Below, one piece after another: positions 53,800 to 62,841 of a stretch of 64,000 bases of DNA. The translations under genes were made by a program, and so were the position numbers. The first letter of the stretch is position 1, and each line of letters starts with the position of its first letter. The stretch is taken from positions 62,001 through 126,000 of the forward strand of contig PBNK01000002.1 in NCBI GenBank assembly GCA_002723085.1. Reading direction: 5' to 3'. This stretch comes from Crocinitomicaceae bacterium (lineage in GTDB: Bacteria; Bacteroidota; Bacteroidia; Flavobacteriales_D; Parvicellaceae). Below the pieces are notes generated by a model. The model was not told the origin of the DNA. It saw nothing but the letters and a program-made list of their open reading frames with translations, and ran no database searches.

Positions 53800-56700
53800 T
53801 CATTTTAGAAAAAATTATCAAAACGCTTCTTTTGTAAATGAATTTCAAGAGTTAGCATCAAAAAATAAGAACATCTTATTAAAGGGCCTTGTTGGTTCAG
53901 CAACATCATTCGTTTCAGATGCCATTATTCAGACATTAAACGGCAATCATCTTTTTATTTTACCAGATAAAGAAGCTGCGATTTATTTTTTTAACGATTT
54001 AGAAAACATCATTTCATCAGAAAGAGGAACAACTTTATTGTTTTACCCAGCATCATATAGAAGACCTTATCAGATTGAAGAAATTGACCATTCAAGTGTA
54101 TTGCAGCGATCCGAAGTGATTTCCTTAGTTACAAAAAAAAGAAAAAAGCTTTTGATTGTTACCTATCCAGAAGCAATTATAGAAAAAGTCATTACTAGAA
54201 AAAAACTAGAAAAAAACACCATTATAATTAATACTGGAGAAGAAGTAGACTTAAACTTAGTTAATGAGCTACTTATTGAGTTAGAGTTTGAAAAAGTAGA
54301 CTTTGTATATCAGCCTGGTCAATTTGCTGTCAGAGGAGGAATTTTAGACGTATATTCTTTTAGTAATGAAAACCCTTACAGGATAGAATTTTTTGGAGAT
54401 GAAGTGGAATCAATTAGAGAGTTTAATGCAAGCGATCAACTTTCAATCCAAACCTTACAAAGAATAAAAGTAATACCTAACATTAATCATAAAAATATAC
54501 AAACAGAAAGGTGTTCTTTCTTAGACCATTTGCCAGCAGATTTATTTCTTTGGATTAAAGAAATAAAACGATCTGAGAAAAATATGGAAAAAGGCTTTGA
54601 ACAAGCCATTGAAATATTTAATAGACAACCTGATGGTTTTGAACACATTTCTCCTATTGAACTTTACTTAGCTCCTGTTGATTTTTTTACTCAACTTAAT
54701 AAGTTTAAAATTATTGAAATTGCTCAATCAGACAGTTTTGGGAATGCTTCAATTTTATCTTTTGAACAAGCCCCTCAACCAGCGGTTAATAAAAATTTTG
54801 AACTTTTATTACAAAAATTACTTCGATTTAAAAAAGATGATTATGCTGTACACGTTTTCGCACAACAAGACTCACAAATTCAGCGGCTTAGAACAATTTT
54901 CAAGGATTTAGGACACGAAGAAATTTGCTCCTTTGTTAACATTGGTTTAAAAGAAGGTTACGTTGATCATCAAAATAAAATCATTGCTTTTTCTGATCAT
55001 CAAATTTTTGATAGATACCATAAATTTAGAATAAAGGAAAAGTTTAATAAAAGTCAAGAGACGTTTACTTTAAAGGAAATTTATAACCTTCAGAAAGGAG
55101 ATTTTGTTGTACACATTGATCATGGTGTTGGCGAATTTTCAGGCCTCCAAAAAATAGATGTTCAAGGAAAAGAACAAGAAGCAATACGACTTATTTATAA
55201 AGGAGGAGACATTCTTTACATAAGTATTCATTCGTTGCACAACATAAGTAAGTTTACAGGAAAAGATGGCAAAGCACCAACGCTTAATAAATTAGGATCT
55301 CCATCTTGGAATTTAGCAAAGGAAAAGGCTAAAAAGAAAATAAAGGAAGTAGCATTTGATTTAATAAAACTTTACGCTAAACGTAAGATGAAAAAAGGTT
55401 TTGCATTTAACCCCGACACATACATGCAAAGTGAGTTAGAAGCCTCTTTTATTTATGAAGATACTCCAGATCAACTTGCTTCTACTACAGCAGTTAAAGA
55501 GGACATGGAGAAGCCTTTTCCAATGGACAGATTAATTTGTGGAGATGTTGGCTTTGGTAAAACAGAAATAGCAATAAGAGCGGCATTTAAAGCTGTAGCA
55601 GACAACAAACAGGTGGCTATTTTAGTTCCTACAACCGTTTTAGCCTTCCAACATTTTAAAACATTTTCAGAAAGACTTAAAAATTTTCCTTGTAATATCG
55701 ATTATATAAACAGGTTTAAAACCACAAAAAATATTAAATCAACAATTCAAGCTTTATATGAAGGAAAAGTTGATATTTTAATAGGAACACATAGATTAAT
55801 TAGTAAAGATGTTGTCTTTAAAGACTTGGGATTATTAATTGTTGATGAAGAGCAAAAATTTGGTGTATCTGTTAAAGAACAATTAAAAAACCTTAAGGTT
55901 AATGTTGACACTCTAACTCTAACGGCTACACCAATACCAAGAACTTTACAGTTCAGCTTAATGAACGCTAGAGATTTATCAATAATAAATACTGCCCCAC
56001 CTAATAGGTTTCCTGTAGACACCCTCATTCAAACTTTTTCTGAAGAAACCATAAAAGAAGCCATTAACTATGAAATAGGTAGAGGAGGTCAAGTATACTT
56101 TATTCACAATAGAGTTCAAAATATTAATGAAGTGGCTCAATTAATTAAAAGGCTTTGTCCTGATGCAAAAATTGCAATAGGTCACGGAAAATTAGAAGGG
56201 AAAAAATTAGAAGCCATCATATTAGATTTTATGAGTGGCATGTATGATGTTTTGGTAGCAACAACTATTGTCGAGTCTGGAATTGACATTCCAAATGCAA
56301 ATACAATAATTATTAATAATGCCAATCATTTTGGGTTAAGTGATTTACATCAATTAAGAGGTAGGGTTGGGAGATCTAATAAAAAAGCTTTTGCTTATTT
56401 ATTTACACCTCCTAAGCATCACTTATCAGATGACGCTAGAAAAAGACTTCTAGCTATTGAACAATTTTCAGAACTTGGTAGTGGATTTAACATTGCTATG
56501 AGAGATCTTGACATAAGAGGAGCGGGAGATTTACTAGGGGCCAATCAAAGTGGGTTTATTAGTGAAATAGGCTTTGATACTTATCAAAAAATCTTAGATG
56601 AAGCCATTCAAGAGCTTAAAGAAAATGAATTTAAGGAGGTTTTTGAAGAAGAAATAAAGAATAAAGACTTCTTAAATGAATGTGTGTTAGAAACGGATTT

Positions 56701-57118
56701 ATCCTTGATTATTCCGGATGATTATGTAAATGAAATTAACGAAAGAATAGACCTTTATAAAGGCTTAGACAAGTTGAAAAATCAAGAAGAGGTAGAGAAA
56801 TACAAACAAGAAATGACAGATAGGTTTGGTTCTATTCCTACAAAAACAGAGGAGTTAATATTAACAGTAAAACTTAGACAAATCGCAAGAGGCTTAGGAT
56901 TTGAAAAATTAATACTTAGAAATAATTTATTAATAGCAACGTTTATAGTTAACAACAACTCTTCGTATTATCAAAGTGAAATATTTTCTTCCATTTTAAA
57001 ATTTACTCAAAATTCTAAAAAAGGAATTCAGTTAAAAGAAAAAAATAATCAGCTTTTGCTTCGAATAGAAAAGGTAAATTCAGTTAGTGCAGCAATAAAA
57101 ATATTAAATGAAATTTAA
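53789..57118 (+). CDS. mfd: Transcription-repair coupling factor Mfd
   Basis: 1109 residues from a GTG at 53789 that lies inside the 3' end of fbp. The UvrB-like N-terminal domain ([21 protein letters not shown] region near 170-190), the RNA-polymerase-interacting domain ([21 protein letters not shown] near 430-455) and the RecG-type translocase follow. The last has Walker A GDVGFGKT (585-592), DEEQ (686-689), [13 protein letters not shown] and [11 protein letters not shown], and ends with the TRCF C-terminal domain. It removes stalled RNA polymerase and recruits UvrA/B. Size matches the family (about 1100-1150). Confidence 0.96.
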   Translation: MKVDHFRKNYQNASFVNEFQELASKNKNILLKGLVGSATSFVSDAIIQTLNGNHLFILPDKEAAIYFFNDLENIISSERGTTLLFYPASYRRPYQIEEIDHSSVLQRSEVISLVTKKRKKLLIVTYPEAIIEKVITRKKLEKNTIIINTGEEVDLNLVNELLIELEFEKVDFVYQPGQFAVRGGILDVYSFSNENPYRIEFFGDEVESIREFNASDQLSIQTLQRIKVIPNINHKNIQTERCSFLDHLPADLFLWIKEIKRSEKNMEKGFEQAIEIFNRQPDGFEHISPIELYLAPVDFFTQLNKFKIIEIAQSDSFGNASILSFEQAPQPAVNKNFELLLQKLLRFKKDDYAVHVFAQQDSQIQRLRTIFKDLGHEEICSFVNIGLKEGYVDHQNKIIAFSDHQIFDRYHKFRIKEKFNKSQETFTLKEIYNLQKGDFVVHIDHGVGEFSGLQKIDVQGKEQEAIRLIYKGGDILYISIHSLHNISKFTGKDGKAPTLNKLGSPSWNLAKEKAKKKIKEVAFDLIKLYAKRKMKKGFAFNPDTYMQSELEASFIYEDTPDQLASTTAVKEDMEKPFPMDRLICGDVGFGKTEIAIRAAFKAVADNKQVAILVPTTVLAFQHFKTFSERLKNFPCNIDYINRFKTTKNIKSTIQALYEGKVDILIGTHRLISKDVVFKDLGLLIVDEEQKFGVSVKEQLKNLKVNVDTLTLTATPIPRTLQFSLMNARDLSIINTAPPNRFPVDTLIQTFSEETIKEAINYEIGRGGQVYFIHNRVQNINEVAQLIKRLCPDAKIAIGHGKLEGKKLEAIILDFMSGMYDVLVATTIVESGIDIPNANTIIINNANHFGLSDLHQLRGRVGRSNKKAFAYLFTPPKHHLSDDARKRLLAIEQFSELGSGFNIAMRDLDIRGAGDLLGANQSGFISEIGFDTYQKILDEAIQELKENEFKEVFEEEIKNKDFLNECVLETDLSLIIPDDYVNEINERIDLYKGLDKLKNQEEVEKYKQEMTDRFGSIPTKTEELILTVKLRQIARGLGFEKLILRNNLLIATFIVNNNSSYYQSEIFSSILKFTQNSKKGIQLKEKNNQLLLRIEKVNSVSAAIKILNEI

Positions 57119-57128
57119 TATGAATAAA

Positions 57129-58466
57129 CTATTTTAATTCAAAATCATCCATGAATTTTGTAGTAAAATCACCCTCTAAAAATTTCTCATTTTCCATTAG
57201 TTGTTGATGAAACGGAATTGTGGTTTTTATGCCTCCAACTATATATTCTCCCAAAGCTCTTTTCATTTTTGTTATGGCTTCATCTCTGGTTTGAGCTACA
57301 GTAATTAACTTTGAAATCATTGAATCATAATAAGGGGGAATAAGATATCCAGCATATACATGGGTATCAATTCTTATTCCATGTCCACCTGGCTCATGAT
57401 AATCCGTGATTTTCCCTGGAGAAGGTCTGAAATCTTTTTCAGGATCTTCAGCGTTAATTCTACATTGAATCGCATGCATTTTAGGAATATATTCTTTACC
57501 GCTTATTTTTTCTCCATAAGCAAGCTTTATTTGCTCTTTAATTAAATCATAATTAATGACTTCTTCAGTAATAGTATGCTCAACTTGAATTCTAGTATTC
57601 ATTTCCATAAAATAGAAGTCTCTATTCTTATCAACTAAAAATTCAACAGTACCAACTCCTTCGTATTTTACAGCTTTTGCAGCTTTAACCGCTGCTCTTC
57701 CCATTAATTTGCGAAGTTTAGTAGTCATAAAGGGTGATGGAACCTCTTCAACTAATTTTTGGTGTCTTCTTTGAATAGAACAATCTCTTTCAGACATATG
57801 ACAAGCATTTCCAAATCTATCGCCAGCAATCTGAATTTCAATATGACGTGGTTCTTCAATGAATTTTTCCATATACATACCATCATTACCAAAAGCAGCT
57901 TTTGACTCTTGTCTTGCAGAATTCCAATGTTCTTCCATTTCATCCTCATTCCAAACAATTCTCATTCCTTTTCCCCCGCCTCCTGCAGTCGCCTTAATCA
58001 TTACAGGGTATACTACTTTTTTTGCTGTAGCCTTAGCATGATCTAAATCTTTTAAAAGTCCAGGTGAACCAGGTACGCAAGGAACACCAGCTTTAAGCAT
58101 AGTAGCTTTGGCTGATGCTTTATCACCCATCTGACCTATCATTTCAGGTGAAGCTCCAATAAATTTGATTTCATTTTCTTTACAAATTCTTGAAAAATCT
58201 GCATTTTCAGAAAGAAAACCATATCCAGGATGAATGGCATCAGCATTAGTAATTTCTGCAGCAGAAATAATATTTGGTATTTTTAAATAAGAATCTGTAC
58301 TTGATGGTGGTCCAACACAAACTGCTTCATCAGCAAATTTTACATGAAGGCTATCTTTATCTGCAGTTGAATAAACAGCAACAGTTTTAATTCCCATTTC
58401 TTTACAGGTTCTAATAACTCTAAGAGCAATTTCACCCCTATTTGCAATTAATATTTTTTTAAACAT
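57129..58466 (-). CDS. accC: Biotin carboxylase subunit of acetyl-CoA carboxylase
   Basis: 445 residues. N-terminal [25 protein letters not shown]-grasp [10 protein letters not shown] near 160-170, and the biotin-carboxylase active site [20 protein letters not shown] near 280-300 are intact. It carboxylates the biotin on AccB using ATP and bicarbonate. The gene begins 22 bases after accB, at the end of the fatty-acid operon. The carboxyltransferase subunits are not in the window. Confidence 0.97.
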   Translation of the reverse strand: MFKKILIANRGEIALRVIRTCKEMGIKTVAVYSTADKDSLHVKFADEAVCVGPPSSTDSYLKIPNIISAAEITNADAIHPGYGFLSENADFSRICKENEIKFIGASPEMIGQMGDKASAKATMLKAGVPCVPGSPGLLKDLDHAKATAKKVVYPVMIKATAGGGGKGMRIVWNEDEMEEHWNSARQESKAAFGNDGMYMEKFIEEPRHIEIQIAGDRFGNACHMSERDCSIQRRHQKLVEEVPSPFMTTKLRKLMGRAAVKAAKAVKYEGVGTVEFLVDKNRDFYFMEMNTRIQVEHTITEEVINYDLIKEQIKLAYGEKISGKEYIPKMHAIQCRINAEDPEKDFRPSPGKITDYHEPGGHGIRIDTHVYAGYLIPPYYDSMISKLITVAQTRDEAITKMKRALGEYIVGGIKTTIPFHQQLMENEKFLEGDFTTKFMDDFELK

Positions 58467-58488
58467 GTTGTTTTGTTTTTAACCTTAC

Positions 58489-59010
58489 CTACGAAGGGTC
58501 GACTAAGAATAATGGCTGATCAAACTCAATTGGAGTTGCGTCATCAACTAATACTTTGACAATTTTTCCAGAAATTTCTGCTTCGATTTCATTAAACAGC
58601 TTCATAGCCTCAATAATGCACAATTTATCTCCTGATTTAAAAGTAGAGCCAACTTCAACAAACGCTGGTTTATCTGGGCTTGATGAACGATAAAACGTAC
58701 CTAACATTTGTGCTTTAATCGTAACAAAATTACTATTTTCATCAGTCGAAGGAGTTTCCTCTTTTGTCCCTTCTGCTGCTGGTGCTGATTCAACAAGTGG
58801 TTGAGCTGCTACAGGGGGAGGAACAGCGCCCATTTGAGCAACAGGAACTGTTTGTTGAACTATGGTTGTTTCTTCTTTAAAATTTGTTTTCTTTTTAGCT
58901 AAATAATCGGACTTAATAACAATTTTGAAATCTTTTTTTTCAATTTCAACTTCATTTACTCCTGCCTTAGCCACAAACTTGATTAAATCTTGTATTTCAG
59001 TTTTGTTCAT
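58489..59010 (-). CDS. accB: Biotin carboxyl carrier protein of acetyl-CoA carboxylase
   Basis: 173 residues. An N-terminal helical part, a Pro/Ala-rich linker (about 52-85) and a biotinyl domain with the modification motif EAMKLFNEIE, where K137 is the biotin site. Typical of BCCP. It carries CO2 between AccC and carboxyltransferase. It lies 66 bases after fabH and 22 bases before accC. Confidence 0.97.
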   Translation of the reverse strand: MNKTEIQDLIKFVAKAGVNEVEIEKKDFKIVIKSDYLAKKKTNFKEETTIVQQTVPVAQMGAVPPPVAAQPLVESAPAAEGTKEETPSTDENSNFVTIKAQMLGTFYRSSSPDKPAFVEVGSTFKSGDKLCIIEAMKLFNEIEAEISGKIVKVLVDDATPIEFDQPLFLVDPS

Positions 59011-59076
59011 AATTACAATATTATATAATTTGAGAAATCTAAGTTAATAATAATTCGATTTAGAGCTTAAAAAAAA

Positions 59077-60063
59077 TTAATAGGCCCATTTTAAATAAAC
59101 ACTTCCCCAAGTAAATCCTCCTCCAAAAGCAGCCAAGACTACATTATCTCCTTTTTTAAGTTGATTTTCCCATTCCCATAAACAAAGTGGAATAGTACCA
59201 GATGTAGTGTTTCCATATTTTTCAATATTAATCATTACTTTGTCTTTAGTTAATCCCATTCGATTAGCTGTTGCATCAATTATTCTTAAGTTTGCTTGAT
59301 GAGGAACTAGCCAGTCTACATCTTCTCCAGTAAGATTATTTTTTTCCATTATTTCTGCTGATACATCTGCCATATTAGTAACGGCAAATTTAAAAACAGA
59401 TCTTCCTTCTTGATATACAAAAGTATCAGGTGTTCCAACATTTTCTTTAGTTACAGGAAAAGCAGAACCTCCAGCTTTTTGAATTAAAAATTCTTTGCCC
59501 GATCCGTCAGCTTTTAAAATTGAATCAACAATGCCATTTCCTTCATCATTAGGCTCTAAAAGAACCCCTCCAGCACCATCACCAAAAATCACACAAGTAT
59601 TTCTATCTTCATAACTAACAATAGAAGACATAATATCACCACCAATAACAATAACTTTTTTACATTGACCCGAAGCAATAAACTGTTGCCCTGTTATTAA
59701 AGTGTAAATAAATCCCGAACAAGCAGCACTGACATCAAATCCCCAAGCATTTGTTGCACCACTTTTATGGCATATTAAATTGGACGTACTAGGAAATCTG
59801 TGGTCACCTGTTACAGTACCAACTATAATCATATCAATTTCCAAAGGAGAAATACCTCTTTTTTCACATATTCCTTTTACTACTTTAGACCCTAAATCAG
59901 AAAGAGTTACGCCATCACTTACAATTCTTCTTTCTTTTATTCCAGTTCGTGTAACAATCCACTCATCATTGGTGTCAACCATTTTTTCTAAATCTGAATT
60001 GCTTAATACCTTTTCAGGCACTATACCATGAACTGCTGTAATTGCGGCTTGAATATTTTTCAT
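59077..60063 (-). CDS. fabH: 3-oxoacyl-ACP synthase III (FabH)
   Basis: 328 residues. The catalytic Cys115 lies in DVSAACSGFIYTL; His and Asn are in VPHQANLRIID near 245-255 and KYGNTTSGTIP near 275-285. It condenses acetyl-CoA (or branched starters) with malonyl-ACP to begin fatty-acid synthesis. Its ATG overlaps the plsX stop (ATGA), so translation is coupled. Confidence 0.97.
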   Translation of the reverse strand: MKNIQAAITAVHGIVPEKVLSNSDLEKMVDTNDEWIVTRTGIKERRIVSDGVTLSDLGSKVVKGICEKRGISPLEIDMIIVGTVTGDHRFPSTSNLICHKSGATNAWGFDVSAACSGFIYTLITGQQFIASGQCKKVIVIGGDIMSSIVSYEDRNTCVIFGDGAGGVLLEPNDEGNGIVDSILKADGSGKEFLIQKAGGSAFPVTKENVGTPDTFVYQEGRSVFKFAVTNMADVSAEIMEKNNLTGEDVDWLVPHQANLRIIDATANRMGLTKDKVMINIEKYGNTTSGTIPLCLWEWENQLKKGDNVVLAAFGGGFTWGSVYLKWAY

Positions 60064-60998
60064 TTAAATGCTTTTTTAATTTTATCAGTAAGCTTAGCCT
60101 CTACTAAATCTCTTCCTAATAATATCATGTTTTTTATGGCTTCTGGACTGCTTATTCCGTGACCAATTAATACATTGCCATTTACTCCTAAAACTGGAGT
60201 GCCACCATAGTTTTCATAGTTAAATCTACTAAAATAATCATCTAAATAGCCACGCTTTGCAATTAGTTCATAAAAAGATTCTGCTTGTTTTAATACCACA
60301 TTACCTGTAAATCCATCACATATTATGACATCTGCCTTATCATTAAATAAATCTCTTCCTTCAACGTTTCCAATAAAATTAACCTCATCAGCACCATCTA
60401 ATAAAGTATGAGTTGCCTGTGTTAATAAATTTCCTTTTTCTTTTTCTTCACCAATATTTAATAGTCCTACTTTTGGAGACTTTATTTGATAAACCAATTC
60501 TGCAAAAAGAGAACCCAAAATAGCAAATTGATAAAGGACATCTGGTTTACAATCAGCATTTACACCCACATCTAAAATCACCCCTACTCCACCATTTTCT
60601 TTAGGTAAAACTGAAGTTATACAGGGTCTAATCACACCAGGAACAGGACCTACTGAAAACATTGAACCCACAAGCATAGCACCAGAGTTCCCCGCACTAG
60701 CTAGCACATCAATGTCTCCTAGTTTTAAAGCTTTAAAACCAACCGAAATGCTATTATCAGGTTTCTTTTTTAAAGCTCTTGTTGCGTGTTCGCTCATCTC
60801 AACAACTTGAGAGGCATTTATATAAATGAATTTTTCAGGATCAAAATTGAGTTGAATCAGCAATTCTCTTGCAATGCTTTCATTGCCAATTAATACAATA
60901 TCAACTTCAGAGTTTAGAGCTTTTTTTGCTTCTATAGCTCCTTTCAAAGTTGCTTGTGGTGCAAAATCACCACCCATTATGTCTAACCCAATTTTCAC
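60060..60998 (-). CDS. plsX: Phosphate acyltransferase PlsX
   Basis: 312 residues beginning at a GTG (60996-60998), MKIGLDIMGGDFAPQATLKGA. Family marks ASQVVEMSEHATRALKKKPDNSISVGF and ASAGNSGAMLVGSMF are present. It converts acyl-ACP to acyl-phosphate for phospholipid synthesis. It sits between rpmF and fabH. Confidence 0.96.
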   Translation of the reverse strand: MKIGLDIMGGDFAPQATLKGAIEAKKALNSEVDIVLIGNESIARELLIQLNFDPEKFIYINASQVVEMSEHATRALKKKPDNSISVGFKALKLGDIDVLASAGNSGAMLVGSMFSVGPVPGVIRPCITSVLPKENGGVGVILDVGVNADCKPDVLYQFAILGSLFAELVYQIKSPKVGLLNIGEEKEKGNLLTQATHTLLDGADEVNFIGNVEGRDLFNDKADVIICDGFTGNVVLKQAESFYELIAKRGYLDDYFSRFNYENYGGTPVLGVNGNVLIGHGISSPEAIKNMILLGRDLVEAKLTDKIKKAFK

Positions 60999-60999
60999 A

Positions 61000-61015
61000 A
61001 GAACAAAATTGTTCT
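61000..61015. promoter_or_regulatory. Inverted repeat between rpmF and plsX
   Basis: AGAACA, four-base spacer AAAT, TGTTCT; it lies directly before the plsX GTG. It could be an operator or a weak mRNA hairpin that affects plsX translation. No regulator can be named. Confidence 0.35.
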
Positions 61016-61026
61016 AGAAATTTAAA

Positions 61027-61218
61027 TTAAACTGTAGCTTCTTTTTCCATTACAACTTTCCCTTTATAGTAAAGTTTTCCTTCCGACCAATGAGCACGGT
61101 GGTAAAGGTGAGCTTCTCCTGTAGTTGGGCAAGTTGCTATTTGCTGTGTTTCAGCTTTATAATGTGTTCTTCTCTTGTCTCTTCTAGTTTTAGAAGTTTT
61201 TCTTTTAGGATGTGCCAT
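61027..61218 (-). CDS. rpmF: Ribosomal protein bL32
   Basis: 63 residues, basic: [21 protein letters not shown] then [13 protein letters not shown]. It has the bL32 start and length; only one Cys is seen (CPTTG), so the four-Cys zinc form is absent. It sits between DUF177 and plsX, the standard order. Confidence 0.97.
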   Translation of the reverse strand: MAHPKRKTSKTRRDKRRTHYKAETQQIATCPTTGEAHLYHRAHWSEGKLYYKGKVVMEKEATV

Positions 61219-61244
61219 ATCAATCTATTTCTATTGTTAACTTT

Positions 61245-61790
61245 TTATTTGTCTTTGTTTTTTAGCTGTTTTAAAGCGTCCCACCTAGGATCATCTGTTT
61301 TTTTTGTGTTTTTAGTTTCACCAACATGGGGTCCATTTATTAAATATTTATTCATAGTCTTAATTTGCTTATTATCACATAATTTATCTTTATGAATCTT
61401 TCTTTTTGGAAAGATTAAAACAAATTCCTCAAAAAATAGAGGAGCCAAGTTAAATTGATAATCATCATAAGAAATTAAAATAATTTCACCTATTGATTTA
61501 GTCGTATTTTCGTGAGAAAACTTCACTATACGTCTAAAACTTATGTTTGATTGAATAGAAATTAATTCTAAACAATGGTCACATGTCGATTTAAAATCTC
61601 CTGACCATTTAATTCTAATATCAAACAAATGGGATTCTTTTCTAAAGTCTACAACAGCCGTAATTTTACTGTCATTTACTTCTGAAAAATTAAACGCTTC
61701 AAAGAACTCTTTATCCAAATCAAATGATAAATGATTGCTTCCGTTTTTTAAGCTCGAAAATGGAACTATAAAATCTTTTAAATCATTCAT
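61245..61790 (-). CDS. DUF177/YceD-family protein
   Basis: 181 residues. The Cys pair CDHCLELI near 71-78 follows the segment FDIRIKWSGDFKSTCDHC, a hallmark of YceD/DUF177; the second part has FFEEFVLIFPKRKIHKDKLCDN. YceD-type proteins accompany rpmF widely and are linked to 23S rRNA or ribosome assembly in plants and bacteria. First gene of the operon. Confidence 0.92.
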   Translation of the reverse strand: MNDLKDFIVPFSSLKNGSNHLSFDLDKEFFEAFNFSEVNDSKITAVVDFRKESHLFDIRIKWSGDFKSTCDHCLELISIQSNISFRRIVKFSHENTTKSIGEIILISYDDYQFNLAPLFFEEFVLIFPKRKIHKDKLCDNKQIKTMNKYLINGPHVGETKNTKKTDDPRWDALKQLKNKDK

Positions 61791-61806
61791 TAATGAAAAT
61801 GGTTTG

Positions 61807-61814
61807 CAAATTTA
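61807..61814 (-). promoter_or_regulatory. Putative -7 promoter element for the DUF177-rpmF-plsX-fabH-accBC operon
   Basis: The minus strand reads TAAATTTG (TAnnTTTG), 16 bases upstream of the DUF177 ATG. No other good promoter was seen inside the operon. Confidence 0.5.
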
Positions 61815-61839
61815 GTTATAAAGTCACTAAAAAAAAACT

Positions 61840-62742
61840 TTATTTGAAATTGATGAATTTTTCTGGGTCAATTGGGAATCCATTATGCCATAATTCAAAA
61901 TGTAAATGTGGACCTTCTGAAAGTGTTCCGCTATTTCCTACAATTGCAATTGGCTCTCCAGCATCAACACTCTCTCCCGTACTTTTCAATGTCTCAGAAT
62001 TGTGTTTATAAACTGATATTAGATTTTTTTTATGTTGAATATGAATTACGTGACCATGGTCAGGTGACCAACTGTTGTTAATGATAGTTCCTTTTAAAAT
62101 AGCCATTACCGCCTCATTTTTTGGAGCTATAATGTCAATTCCAAAATGTCCATTAGAAACATTGAGTTTATTTGTAATTTCACCTTTTATTGGTGGGTAA
62201 AGAAGAAGTTCAGGCAAAACATCGCTGCTAAGTGCTCCTCCTTGAAAAACATCAATTTCATATTTCTCCCTATTTTGAACTTTTTCTCTAAGAGATTTTT
62301 CTGATTCTGAAACAACATCATTTTTACCTTTTTGCGGCTGAGCAGACTCTTTATTAAAAGAATCTAATTCATTTGTAGGAATTGTCCCTTTTAAAAGCTC
62401 TTTTAAATTTTTTATATATCTCTCATCGTCTTCTTGTTGGTGAATTATTGCTTCTAATTGTTTATCAATGAAAATCTGTTTGTCCAATAAGGCTTGGTTT
62501 TCTAATGGATTAGGGTATCCAGGAATAAATGTTTTTAGGCTGGTTATAGAAATAAATATGAAAAACAATAGAAGTAATGAAATAAAAATAAAGGAAGAGT
62601 AAATAAATAATGCTAATTTTGAAGTTGTAAAAACTCTTTTTTCTTCAAAAGTTATTTGATCTAAAACAATTATTCTTCTCTTGCGTTGAAGCTCCATTAA
62701 AAACTTCTTTAATTTAGACTGCTTTTTGTTTCTTTTAGACAT
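61840..62742 (-). CDS. M23-family peptidoglycan endopeptidase, membrane-anchored
   Basis: 300 residues from the ATG at 62740-62742; an in-frame GTG nine bases upstream overlaps a likely promoter. A basic N-terminus, one membrane helix (about 48-70; FIYSSFIFISLLLLFFIFISI), a coiled-coil region, then an M23 LytM domain: HFGIDIIAPK (first zinc His and Asp), HGHVIHIQHK, and GPHLHFELW with the HLH zinc pair. All catalytic residues are present, so it may be an active D,D-endopeptidase in the periplasm. It is divergent from the SprE-like gene. Confidence 0.93.
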   Translation of the reverse strand: MSKRNKKQSKLKKFLMELQRKRRIIVLDQITFEEKRVFTTSKLALFIYSSFIFISLLLLFFIFISITSLKTFIPGYPNPLENQALLDKQIFIDKQLEAIIHQQEDDERYIKNLKELLKGTIPTNELDSFNKESAQPQKGKNDVVSESEKSLREKVQNREKYEIDVFQGGALSSDVLPELLLYPPIKGEITNKLNVSNGHFGIDIIAPKNEAVMAILKGTIINNSWSPDHGHVIHIQHKKNLISVYKHNSETLKSTGESVDAGEPIAIVGNSGTLSEGPHLHFELWHNGFPIDPEKFINFK

Positions 62743-62750
62743 AACTTTCA

Positions 62751-62758
62751 CAAATATA
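62751..62758 (-). promoter_or_regulatory. Putative -7 promoter element for the M23 peptidase
   Basis: The minus strand reads TATATTTG, an exact TAnnTTTG match, eight bases upstream of the ATG at 62742. It would give a very short leader. Confidence 0.4.
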
Positions 62759-62841
62759 GTTACAAATATGTCAATATATATTTTATGCTAAATACAATAA
62801 GTTTAAAGCTTTGTAGTTAATATTGCAATTTGTCTATTGAA

